Assembly: GCF_902499135.1 (NCBI RefSeq)
Contig: NZ_CABVPR010000008.1
Span: 1 to 64,000 of the forward strand
From: Burkholderia dolosa
GTDB lineage: Bacteria > Pseudomonadota > Gammaproteobacteria > Burkholderiales > Burkholderiaceae
Direction: 5' to 3'
Length of the DNA: 64,000 nucleotides
Shown piece by piece: positions 38,432 to 46,297 of the stretch. The notes beneath the pieces were generated by a model. That model was not told the origin of the DNA and made no database searches. It saw only the letters and a program-made list of their open reading frames with translations. Every line of letters begins with the position of its first letter. Positions within the stretch are counted from its first letter, which is position 1. Made by a program: the position numbers and the translations under genes.

Positions 38432-38899
38432 TCATGCCTGCTGCTCCAGCGTGTCGGACATCACGCGCCGCGCGATAAGCCGCGCATCGTCGGCGCACGC
38501 CCGGTCGGGCACGTCCCCCGCGTACTCGCACGGCTGCGGCGGCGATTCGATGTCTGCGCGATCGCAACCCGAACCGTCGCGTAGCGCGTGTACGCACTGG
38601 AGCGCTTGCGCGATGCGGCCGAGACCCGACCGGCAATGTTCATAGAAATGCGCGCCTTCGCGCGTGAGCACGGTGCTGCGCGTGGTGCGCACGAACAGCT
38701 GCACGCCGAGCTGCGCCTCCAGCCTCTGGATGTTGCGGCTCACCGACGAGCGGCCGATGCCGAGACGGTCGCCGGCCCGTGCAAAACCGCCCTCGTCCGC
38801 GACGGCGAGAAACGAAACGATGCCCGCGTAACTCGTCGTGAAGCTGATCGCCAGCGGATCGGCGATATCGTCGCGCTCGCGCAATCGATTGTCTGTCAT
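38432..38899 (-). pseudogene. LysR fragment retaining only the DNA-binding half
   Basis: The first about 105 residues are a good LysR N-terminus (GFARAGDRLGIGRSSVSRNI, then LEAQLGVQLFVRTTRSTVLTREG), very close to the LysR paralogues at 13646 and 36348. After CVHALRDG the sequence stops matching the family, and the frame ends after 155 residues without any effector domain. It might still make a DNA-binding peptide able to dimerise through the linker helix, but the pattern fits decay by deletion. Confidence 0.8.
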
Positions 38900-39025
38900 G
38901 AATCCAAGAATCGTGTTGTTCCGGATGACTAGACGGTTCGATGCGCGTGTTTGTGACGCGCCGCGCTCGACCTGTGCAGCGCAGCGCCGCGCGCGCAGCC
39001 GACTGCGCGAACGTATCGCCGGCCG

Positions 39026-39490
39026 TCACCGGCTTCGGTCGCTCGCCGCGCAACCGCGCAGCACGTCGTCGGCCGACCACAGCTCGCTGCCGTCCCAGTA
39101 CCGCTCCAGCACGGTCATTTGCGCGGCGGAAAAATACCGGGCGACGTCCGGACCGATGGCTGCCGCGTCCGGCGATCGCGGCGGCGCCGCGCGGTGCTCG
39201 GCCCAGCCGAGCGCGGCCTGCTCCGACGCACTGAACAGGCCGGTGCGTCGCCAGGTTTCGATGCCGTCGATTTTGTCGTCGGCGACGCCGGCCCTGCGCG
39301 CGCGCAATGCGTAATGATGCACGCACAACCGACAGCCGTTGATCTGCGCAGCGCGCAGGTCGAGCAGCGCGATCAGGCGAGCGTCGACCAGTCCGCCCGA
39401 CGCTCGCGCCGCGGCAGGTGCCACGAGCATGCGCGCGCGATCGGCCGCGCTTTGACGAGCCTGCCGCGGCAAATCGATGATGCGTTCCAT
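39026..39490 (-). CDS. AhpD-like protein with atypical C-terminus
   Basis: A 154-residue member of the carboxymuconolactone decarboxylase/AhpD family. LLDLRAAQINGCRLCVHHYALRAR contains the CxxC and histidine redox site. The expected closing helix (AINxWNRxxIAFR) is missing: after YFSAAQMTVLERY the tail becomes WDGSELWSADDVLRGCAASD, unlike the family. It could be a frameshifted gene or a diverged variant. ATG 39490 follows AGGAAAACGC. It stands in the decayed island near the LysR fragments. Confidence 0.65.
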   Translation of the reverse strand: MERIIDLPRQARQSAADRARMLVAPAAARASGGLVDARLIALLDLRAAQINGCRLCVHHYALRARRAGVADDKIDGIETWRRTGLFSASEQAALGWAEHRAAPPRSPDAAAIGPDVARYFSAAQMTVLERYWDGSELWSADDVLRGCAASDRSR

Positions 39491-39741
39491 GCGTTTTCCT
39501 CCGCGTAACGTTTGCGCTCGGCACCGCGCCGGATCCGCGAAGCGCGCGCCCGGACAGGGCCGAACGTGTCGTTGTTCTCCTGACGCCGGCGATGCGCGTC
39601 GTGCGTGGCGTAGCCGGTTTCCGTTTCCGCAATGTCGAGCCCGATGGGTGAACGAACGAGCGCCGAATATCGTCGAGGCCGCTGTTGCTGCATTCGCGCG
39701 CCGTGCTCGAACCGAGATCGCCATGCGCTCTACGCGCTACG

Positions 39742-40200
39742 TCAACCGTTGGTCAACTGCGAGGCTGATGCGCGCGAGCAGGCCGGCAACGGCTGCGCAT
39801 CGTGTCGATGTCCGCGCCGCACGCGACGAACCGGTACTCGCGAGCGATGAAGTGCAAGCGAAGGCGAGCAGCGGTCGCAGATATGCGCGAACGCTGACGC
39901 CGCCGTGAATGCGTTGCTGCGAATGTTTTCATTGGCCACGATTCGCTCCTCGACAGGTTGCAGCGCCAGCCTTGCGGCAAGCCTTTCCGCGTATGGCGCC
40001 GTGTCCGCGTCATGCGGCGAACGACTCGGCAAGCGCGCATCGAAAAGAATGGTCCGCTCGCGATCGGTCGCGCCAAAGCGCACGCTCATCGCCGGAGCAA
40101 ATCGTAGGCGCAGCGCGCAAAGCGCGAAAGCGCTCGCGGCTAGCTCATCGTGTTGCCCGCGTGGCAACAATCGGTATGTCGTGCGGCGCGGCCGCCGATT
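39742..40200 (-). pseudogene. Possible AraC-family regulator remnant
   Basis: A minus-strand frame contains MSVRFGATDRERTILFDARL and PHDADTAPYAERLAARLAL, which resemble the FGAP...LLFDAxLL...DADxxLxxLAERxA pattern of the N-terminal domain of OruR-type AraC regulators. The rest of the frame and the HTH are not recognisable and no ribosome site is present. The call is tentative. Confidence 0.28.
40151..40169. promoter_or_regulatory. TGTTGCC/GGCAACA palindrome (site 3)
   Basis: TGTTGCCCGCGTGGCAACA has perfect 7-bp arms around a 5-base centre. It is the same length and outer sequence as sites 1 and 2 but is now not adjacent to an intact gene. Confidence 0.5.
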
Positions 40201-40417
40201 GCCGTATCGCGCGGCGTAGGGAAAGGCTGCTGCGGCTCGACCGCGCACGAGCGCTCGACGTGCTGAACGTGCTCGGCCAGCCGCGATCGTCGGTGAAGAA
40301 AAAAGAAATGGCGTCGCGTGGATATCGCGCGCGGCCCGCAGCGGTAACCGAGCGGCGCGGCCGCCGCGGGCATGCGAAGGTTTCACACGCCGCACACCGG
40401 CGAAGCCGCTGCTTCGG

Positions 40418-41662
40418 CTATTCGAGTTCGACGCCCTTGAGCTCCGGAATCAGAAACAGCGTCGCGACCATGTCGAGTACATACAGCGCGGCGAGTAGCG
40501 CGATCGCGACCTGAAACGAATAGCGCGCGGCCAGCGCGCCGACCGCCACGGGGCCGAAGCCGCCCACCGCACGGCCGATATTCCACAGCACGTTCTGCGC
40601 GGTCGCGCGTGCGGCGGTCGGATAGCCTTCGGACATCAGCGTCCCGTAACCGCCGACCATGCCGTTGACGAACATGCCCATCAACGCGCCGGCCCACAGC
40701 ATCGCGGTCGGATCGGACAACTGCGCATACGCGACGACCGTCGCGACGCAGCCGAACTGGTACAGCAGGAACGTCGGCTTGCGCCCGATACGATCGGCGA
40801 GCTGCCCGAATACCCACACGCCGATCATCATGCCGACGACGGTCGCGGCCGTCCACAGCCCCGATTTCGTCAGCGAGAAGCCGAGCTGCTTCGACAGGAA
40901 CGTCGGCAGCCAGATCATGATCCCGTAGTAGCCGAAATTCTGGACCGAGCACAGGATCGCGATGCCGACGCTCGTGCGGGCCGTGCGTGCGTCCGCGACG
41001 AGCATGCGGAACGCGCTGGACCGCGGATGCGTCGCACGCTGCACGAACACGTCCGGCTCATGCAGCCGGTTGCGCAGTACCCATGCGAGCAGCGCAGGCA
41101 GCACACCGACGACGAACATCCCGCGCCAGCCGATATGAAGCAGCAGCAACGGCGTCAGCAGCGCGGCGAGCAGCACCCCCGCCTGCCAGCCGAGCGCGAC
41201 GTAGCACGACACGCGTGCGCGCTTGCTCGCCGGCCACGCTTCGGCGGCGAGCGCCATGCCGATCCCGAACTCGCCGCCGAGCCCGATGCCGGCGATGGTG
41301 CGATAGACGAGCAGATCCGAGAAGCCGCGTGCGAATGCGCACAGCCCGGTGAAGATCGCGAACAGCAGAATCGTCCACGTCAGCACGCGCACGCGTCCGT
41401 AGCGATCGCTCAATGCGCCGAACAGGATGCCGCCGGCCACCGCGCCGATCAGCGTCCACGTCACCAGCGCGCCGCTCTGCGCGGGCGTCAGTCGCAGCGC
41501 CGCGGCAATCGCGGGCAGCATGAAGCCGAGGATCAGCAGATCGAAGCCGTCCATCGCATAGCCGAGCGCCGACCCGGCGAGCGCCTTCCACGCATAAGGC
41601 CCGACCTGGCCGACGCGCGCCGCCGGCTCGTCGAGCGCCGAAGATTTGAGGTGTGCTGCCAT
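40418..41662 (-). CDS. MFS transporter, aromatic acid:H+ symporter-like
   Basis: A 414-residue, twelve-span permease. MDGFDLLILGFMLPAI in span 1 carries the DGFD aspartate typical of the AAHS (PcaK/BenK) family; GALSDRYGRVRVLTW is the 2-3 loop motif, and IGLGGEFGIGMALAAE follows in span 4-5. It probably imports an aromatic or other organic acid, but MhpT/NanT-like substrates are possible. No catabolic genes are adjacent, so substrate cannot be inferred from context. Confidence 0.85.
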   Translation of the reverse strand: MAAHLKSSALDEPAARVGQVGPYAWKALAGSALGYAMDGFDLLILGFMLPAIAAALRLTPAQSGALVTWTLIGAVAGGILFGALSDRYGRVRVLTWTILLFAIFTGLCAFARGFSDLLVYRTIAGIGLGGEFGIGMALAAEAWPASKRARVSCYVALGWQAGVLLAALLTPLLLLHIGWRGMFVVGVLPALLAWVLRNRLHEPDVFVQRATHPRSSAFRMLVADARTARTSVGIAILCSVQNFGYYGIMIWLPTFLSKQLGFSLTKSGLWTAATVVGMMIGVWVFGQLADRIGRKPTFLLYQFGCVATVVAYAQLSDPTAMLWAGALMGMFVNGMVGGYGTLMSEGYPTAARATAQNVLWNIGRAVGGFGPVAVGALAARYSFQVAIALLAALYVLDMVATLFLIPELKGVELE

Positions 41663-41932
41663 CGTGTTCCGCCGAAATGTCCGGGCGACATTCTACGGCG
41701 TGTTGTCGCGGGTACGGCCGGCGCGCGGTGCGTGGCGTGCGTCGGCGGATACGCGGCACGCGGTCGCCGCGCGTGTGCGGAGGGATCCGATGCAATGAAC
41801 CGCGGGATCGCGTACCGGCGCGATTGCATCGCGCCGGCTACCGAAAGAACCGCAGCGTGCGGGACGCGTGTTGTCGCAGCATCCGTGCGGGCGGACTGCG
41901 CCAGTGCCGCAGACGTTCGTAGCCGCGCCGCG

Positions 41933-42262
41933 TCAATCCTGGTCTTCGCCCGGCCACCACGTCTTGGCCGCGCGGTCGACGAGCAGCGCGTCGAGATCCT
42001 TGCCTTCGAGCCACTTCGGCTTCGGGCCGCGGCCGGACCACGAGCGCCCGGTCGTCGGATCGTAGTACTTCGCCGGCGCCTTGCGTTTTCGCTGGACGAT
42101 GTAGCCGAGCGCGCTCAGCACTTCCTGCTGCGAAATCCCCAACAGCTCGACTTGCTCCTTGAACGCCGCGAGCGCGGCCTGTTTTTCCTTCTGCTTCGCT
42201 TCCGCCAGCTTGATGTTCAGGTCCCGAAGTTGTGCTTCGAGTTCCTGCAGGGCCTGGGTCAT
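41933..42262 (-). CDS. H-NS-family nucleoid protein
   Basis: A 109-residue protein. Residues 1-55 form the coiled-coil oligomerisation domain (LEAQLRDLNIKLAEAKQKEKQ). The C-terminal DNA-binding domain is YYDPTTGRSWSGRGPKPKWL, where SGRGPKPKWL corresponds to the TWTGxGRxPxW/AT-hook-like loop that reads AT-rich minor grooves. I chose ATG 42262, with AGAGGA 11 bases upstream; an ATG seven codons earlier has no such site. It lies just downstream of the retron reverse transcriptase with its own 340-base leader, and may silence AT-rich acquired DNA. Confidence 0.92.
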   Translation of the reverse strand: MTQALQELEAQLRDLNIKLAEAKQKEKQAALAAFKEQVELLGISQQEVLSALGYIVQRKRKAPAKYYDPTTGRSWSGRGPKPKWLEGKDLDALLVDRAAKTWWPGEDQD

Positions 42263-42604
42263 GTATTCATCCTCTTTGGGCATGTTTTTGCAAAGAACTC
42301 CGATGGCCGAAGCTATCACGAAGTTCCATCGATCCGCGAGCGGCTTGCGCGAGTCCGGGCACGGGACACGCGCCGCCGTCTGGCGATTCGCGGAAGGCGG
42401 CCGGAACGGCCGCGCGTTTCCGTGCCGCGCTGGACCGTGTTGCCGGGCGCATGCGGCGATGTCCGCGCCGGCGGACGCCGCGTCCGGCACCGGCGCGGCA
42501 TGGCGCGAATGATAGCAGTGCGCGCGGGCATGCTTGCCGCGCGTCGCCGAATCCGGTTCCGAACGCGCACGATCGGCCGACGCCACGCATGCGGCGCGCG
42601 GCGA
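42263..42604. other. Intergenic region between retron RT and H-NS gene
   Basis: About 340 bases; its distal part should contain the H-NS promoter. I see no coding frame with a ribosome site and no second retron gene here, which bears on the question of an effector. Confidence 0.5.
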
Positions 42605-43954
42605 CTATGTGTCGAACCCGCCGGCATCCCACGCGATCCGGCCGAACAGCGCGTGCAGCTTCGCACCGCGTGCGGCGTTCAGCGCCGTTGCGTGCGCAAC
42701 GCGTCCGGCCAGATGCGCGCGGAAATCCGGATGCGCGTCGCGGTTCTGCGACGCGGGTCCGTGACGGATACAGTTGGTCAGGATCGCCTTCAGCCGATCG
42801 AACTCGTCGCGCGCAACGTTCGGATGCCGATTGACGACCACGCCGGCCAGTTGCTGCCGCACGCCGCGCCGCATCACGCGCGTCTTGCGCAGTTGCAGCG
42901 CGAAGCCTTCGTCGAGCGCGATCGCGGCGACCTTCACTTCGAGCCGCTCGGCGTTGCGCGCGAGTGCGGCGCCGCCGGAGAACGCGAGATCGTCCGCATA
43001 GCGCGTATAGGTTGCGTCGAGCGTGCGTGCGAGTGCGGCGAGCCGCATGTCGAACCGGAACGCGCACAGGTTCGCGAGCGCGGGCGACGTCGGCGCGCCC
43101 TGCGGCAGATGCCGGTTGCGATAGCGCTGGCGCGTGGCCCAGTCGAGCCGCTCGCGCAGGTCCGGCGCGAGCAGTCGCGCCGACGGTACGCGGTTGGTGC
43201 AGAGCGCGGTCAGCGTGCGCGCGACTTCGGCCGGATAGCCGAGCGTGTCGAACAACGCATGAACGCGCGCCGCGTGCACGGACACGAAGAAGTCCGCGAG
43301 ATCGAAGCGCACGACGACGTCGCGATCCGCATGCGGCGCAGCGAACGATACGATCCCGCGGCCCTTGCGAAAGCCGTGCACCGCATCGTGCGGCGGCACG
43401 CGATCGAGCAGCCCGTGCAGCACGCGGCGCTGCGCTTCGCGCAATCGGCCCTTCGGAATCTCGATCAGCCGGCATCCGCCACGGCGCTTGTCGTATGCGA
43501 CGTACGTGTAGTGATGCAGCGGCGAGCCGCTGCTGCGCGCATCGACGCGCCAGCGGTCGGACAGCCATTCGAGCTCGGACGCGCTCACGCCGAGCCACGC
43601 GGCAAGATCGCCGCAGGTCGGCCATTGCGGCACGTCAGAGGCGGCAAGCGGTGCGGGCAACGGCCGCTGGACCGGCGCGCGCCGCACGACGCGCATCACG
43701 CCCGGGCGGCGATCGCCGTGCCACGCGCGAACGAAGCCCGGCGCATCGGCGACGAACCGTGCGAGCGCATCGATGTCGGCGTCGGCCCAGTTCGGGCCGA
43801 AGCGCGCGATCGCGGCATCCGCGAGCTCGTGCGCCCACGGCGGCGCATCGCCGAGCACGGCTGCGATGCGGGACGCGACGCCGCCGCGTTCGGGCAAGCC
43901 GGCCAGCATCGCTTCGGCGATCGTGCGGACGGTGTCGGACAGGGACGCGCGCAT
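42605..43954 (-). CDS. Retron reverse transcriptase with long N-terminal extension
   Basis: A 449-residue RNA-directed DNA polymerase. From ATG 43954, residues 1-150 are an extension of unknown fold with ASELEWLSDRWRVD near its end. The RT palm follows: YDKRRGGCRLIEIPKGRLREAQ, GFRKGRGIVSFAAPHADR (counterpart of the retron NAxxH box, with A-x-x-H kept), FDLADFFVSV (first catalytic Asp), LPQGAPTSPALANL and TRYADDLAFSG (YADD at 319-322). QQLAGVVVN replaces the usual VTG triplet, and ILTNCIRHGP ASQNRDAHPDFRAHLAGR is the thumb. The overall design resembles myxobacterial Mx162-type retron enzymes. The ATG is 12 nt past the a2 arm of the ncRNA. No SD is visible. Confidence 0.93.
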   Translation of the reverse strand: MRASLSDTVRTIAEAMLAGLPERGGVASRIAAVLGDAPPWAHELADAAIARFGPNWADADIDALARFVADAPGFVRAWHGDRRPGVMRVVRRAPVQRPLPAPLAASDVPQWPTCGDLAAWLGVSASELEWLSDRWRVDARSSGSPLHHYTYVAYDKRRGGCRLIEIPKGRLREAQRRVLHGLLDRVPPHDAVHGFRKGRGIVSFAAPHADRDVVVRFDLADFFVSVHAARVHALFDTLGYPAEVARTLTALCTNRVPSARLLAPDLRERLDWATRQRYRNRHLPQGAPTSPALANLCAFRFDMRLAALARTLDATYTRYADDLAFSGGAALARNAERLEVKVAAIALDEGFALQLRKTRVMRRGVRQQLAGVVVNRHPNVARDEFDRLKAILTNCIRHGPASQNRDAHPDFRAHLAGRVAHATALNAARGAKLHALFGRIAWDAGGFDT

Positions 43955-43966
43955 GTCGATGAATGG

Positions 43967-44134
43967 GCGGGACGATGAGTCAACGTGACGGGTGCTGCGA
44001 GAGCAGTCGTTGCGCAACGCGCAACCTGCGCTCTTGCGACGCATCGGGGTGTCGGTCTCATCCACGGGGTAGCCCCGTAGTCCTGGAACATCGACTGCCT
44101 GTTCCGGGCGTGTGCTTGACCCACCGCCCCGCGA
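43967..44134 (-). ncRNA. Retron msr-msd RNA
   Basis: Immediately upstream of the reverse transcriptase start. The a1 arm GCGGGGCGGTGGGTCAA (44132-44116) pairs over all 17 positions with the a2 arm TTGACTCATCGTCCCGC (43983-43967), three of the pairs being G-U. AGC follows the end of a1 as at the branching guanosine of known retrons; the predicted branching G is the complement of 44115. The msr carries hairpin 1 (GGAACA/TGTTCC, 44085-44105, 9-base loop) and hairpin 2 (ACGGGG/CCCCGT, 44064-44078, CTA loop). The msd hairpin spans 43997-44037, an 18-bp arm pair with one 3-nt internal loop. Exact ends and msDNA length are inferred. Confidence 0.88.
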
Positions 44135-44140
44135 CGCGAC

Positions 44141-44168
44141 TTTAAAGGCCGTCGACGCGCGGTGTCAA
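44141..44168 (-). promoter_or_regulatory. Retron promoter
   Basis: On the minus strand, a perfect -35 TTGACA (44163-44168) and a -10 TTTAAA (44141-44146) are separated by 16 bases. The expected start is near 44134, at the first bases of the a1 arm, as in known retrons. It lies 35 bases past the stop of the upstream reductase gene, so the retron has its own promoter. Confidence 0.75.
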
Positions 44169-44203
44169 ACGCGTCGGATGTGTCGAGCGTGACGCGCGCG
44201 ATC

Positions 44204-45169
44204 CTACAGCCCGCCCGGCGCATCGCGCAGCACCGCGCGCAATGCGGTGTCGAACGGCGTCGCGTAAGCGATGCCGAGTGCGCGCACGCGCGACGCGTCG
44301 AGGTGGCAATCGTACGGACGAGGCGTCGCATCGGTCGGCTTGTCGATCGGCTCGAGCGCCGCTTCGATGCCGAGCGCCGCGGCGATCCGTCGCGCGATGT
44401 CGTACTTCGTCATCGGCTCGTCGGCCGACCAGTGACAGAGGCCCGTGACCGGCGAGCCGGCCAGATGGCGGAGCGTCAGGTCGCGGATCACCGCTGCGAC
44501 GTCGGGCGTAAAGGTCGGATAGCGGATCGCCCATGCGTCCATGCCGACCGCGCGCGCACCGGGGCGGGCCGACGCGACGATCGCCGGCACGAGGCTCGTG
44601 ACGGACGACTCGCTCCAGTTCGCGATCGGGCCGTACAGCAGCGGCACGCGCAGCACGCACGAGCGCGGCGACGCCGCGAGCAGCGCAGCCTCGCCTTCGA
44701 GCTTCGTGCGGCCGTACACGTTCAGCGGGTTCGGTGCGGCATCTTCGCGATACGGCGCCGCGCTGCCGTCGAACACGTAGTCGGTCGAGATGCCGAGCGT
44801 CCACGCGTCGTAGCGCGCGGCCAGCGCGGCGATGCGGGCCGGTGCGTCGACGTTGATCGCGCGGGCCGCGGCCGGATCGCGTTCGCACACGTCCGGGCGC
44901 CGTTCGGCCGCACAGATGATGACCGCGGCCGGTTTGCGCGCGTCGAACAGACGTTCGAGCGCCGGCTCGTCGAGCACGTCGAGCGTCGCGACGTTTTCCG
45001 GCGGCAACGCGAGAAGGCGCGCGCGGGCGCTCGCCGGATCCCTGACGGTGGCGAGCAGCGTCAGCGACGCTTCGCGGGCGAGCGCTGCGGCGATCGCGCG
45101 GCCGAGCAGGCCGGAGGCGCCGATCAGCAGGACGGTCGATTGTTCGGTCGATGGAGTCGGGCTTGGCAT
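44204..45169 (-). CDS. RmlD/MAT2B-like NAD(P)-dependent sugar-nucleotide reductase
   Basis: A 321-residue extended short-chain dehydrogenase. LLIGASGLLGRAIAAALA gives the GxxGxxG dinucleotide site, LGISTDYVFDGSAAPYREDA and NVYGRTKLEGE the STDYVFDG and YxxxK catalytic signature of dTDP-4-dehydrorhamnose reductases. Its relatives work on nucleotide sugars or act as regulatory subunits; there is no rhamnose or LPS operon nearby, so its role is open. It lies upstream of the retron promoter, and there is no sign that it belongs to the retron. Confidence 0.85.
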   Translation of the reverse strand: MPSPTPSTEQSTVLLIGASGLLGRAIAAALAREASLTLLATVRDPASARARLLALPPENVATLDVLDEPALERLFDARKPAAVIICAAERRPDVCERDPAAARAINVDAPARIAALAARYDAWTLGISTDYVFDGSAAPYREDAAPNPLNVYGRTKLEGEAALLAASPRSCVLRVPLLYGPIANWSESSVTSLVPAIVASARPGARAVGMDAWAIRYPTFTPDVAAVIRDLTLRHLAGSPVTGLCHWSADEPMTKYDIARRIAAALGIEAALEPIDKPTDATPRPYDCHLDASRVRALGIAYATPFDTALRAVLRDAPGGL

Positions 45170-45279
45170 GGCGGGCAGGTCGGGTCGAGGAGCGAACGCA
45201 GCAGCGTTCGGGTGCCGCCCAGTTTACGCGATTGCGATCCGCTCGCGTCGTCGCCCCAGCGCGCGATCGCGCCGCGCGC

Positions 45280-46170
45280 TCACGCTGCGTCGGCCTGCGC
45301 CAGCCGCTCCGCCAAAAACCCGATGAACGTGCGCAGCGTGACGAATCCTTCGCGATGCTGCGGATACACGGCGTTCAGCGTGATCGGCGAAGGCGCGTAC
45401 GCGTCGAGCACGGGCACGAGCGCACCGCGCTCGATCGCCGCGCCGACGATGAAATGCGGCAGCAGCGCGATGCCGAGCCCCGCGATCGCCGCGTCGCGCA
45501 CCACTTCGCCGTTGTTCGCGACGAGCGGCCCCTGCACGCCGAACGTGCGCGCCGCGCCGTCGACGCGGAACTCCCACCCGACGCGCCGCTCGCGCCCGTA
45601 CAGCAGGCACGTGTGGCCGGCGAGATCGGCCGGCGTCGCCGGCGTGCCGCGACGCTTCAGATACGCGGGGCTCGCGCACGCGATCATCTTCCACGCGCCG
45701 AGCGGCCGCGCGATCAGCGTCGAATCCTCGAGCGCGCCGATCCGCAGCACGAGGTCGAAGCCCTCGCCGATTACGTCGACGCGCCGGTCGGTCAGATCGA
45801 GATTGAGCCGCACCGCCGGATGCGCGGACAGGAATTCGGCGATCAGCGGCGATACGTGCGTGATGCCGAACGACAGCGGCGCGCTGATCTTCAGCGAACC
45901 GTGCAGCTCGGTGCTGCGCACCGACATCGCCTGCTCGGCGTCCGCGACTTCGGCCAGGATCCGCTGCGCGCGCGCATAGAACTCGTGTCCGGATTCCGTC
46001 ACCGCGAGATTGCGCGTGTTCCGGTGCAGCAGCCGCACGCCGAGCGACGCCTCGAGCGCCATCGTGCGCCGGCTCACGAACTGCTTGGACAGCATCAGTT
46101 GATCCGCGGCCGCGGTGAAGCTTCCCGCATCGACGGTCGCGACGAAGATCCTGAGATCGTTGAGTTCCAT
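45280..46170 (-). CDS. LysR-family regulator (divergent from pirin gene)
   Basis: A 296-residue LysR protein: MELNDLRIFVATVDAGSFTA starts the winged helix, with ADQLMLSKQFVSRRTMALEASLGVRLLHRNTRN (in part) as the recognition region. The effector domain starts at HGSLKISAPLSFGITHV. ATG 46170 with GGAG nine bases upstream is better than the GTG at 46179. Its start region contains an imperfect TGTCC...GGACA repeat (46173-46191), a possible autoregulatory site. The divergent pirin-wrbA pair is the likely target. Confidence 0.9.
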   Translation of the reverse strand: MELNDLRIFVATVDAGSFTAAADQLMLSKQFVSRRTMALEASLGVRLLHRNTRNLAVTESGHEFYARAQRILAEVADAEQAMSVRSTELHGSLKISAPLSFGITHVSPLIAEFLSAHPAVRLNLDLTDRRVDVIGEGFDLVLRIGALEDSTLIARPLGAWKMIACASPAYLKRRGTPATPADLAGHTCLLYGRERRVGWEFRVDGAARTFGVQGPLVANNGEVVRDAAIAGLGIALLPHFIVGAAIERGALVPVLDAYAPSPITLNAVYPQHREGFVTLRTFIGFLAERLAQADAA

Positions 46171-46297
46171 ATTGTCCACTCCACGGGGACAGTCATTATC
46201 TCCAGCGCGATTTATTTGTCAAATCGATTGACCTAAGATTCATCTCAACGAACGGCCGGGCCCACTTCCGAGGCTCGCCGACATCGAGGAAAAAATC

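Larger units (their letters stand above)
39491..40417. other. Long non-coding or decayed stretch
   Basis: About 930 bases without a convincing intact gene, less GC-biased than its surroundings, with poly-A patches near 40300. It contains the possible AraC remnant and palindrome site 3. This is the least gene-like part of the window. Confidence 0.5.

Noticed and set aside
34228-38899. Idea that the 34228 and 38432 fragments are two halves of one split LysR
   Set aside because: Both fragments include the same linker segment (MRDM.../HALRDG...), so they overlap and must be two different copies.
43955-44065. Upstream extension of the retron RT to the ATG at 44065
   Set aside because: The additional 37 residues would be encoded by the msd and a2 parts of the ncRNA, are unlike the family, and lack a ribosome site.
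44064-44078. ACGGGG/CCCCGT hairpin as a transcription terminator of the RmlD-like gene
   Set aside because: No T-run follows, it lies 126 bases beyond that gene's stop and downstream of the retron promoter; it fits better as msr hairpin 2.
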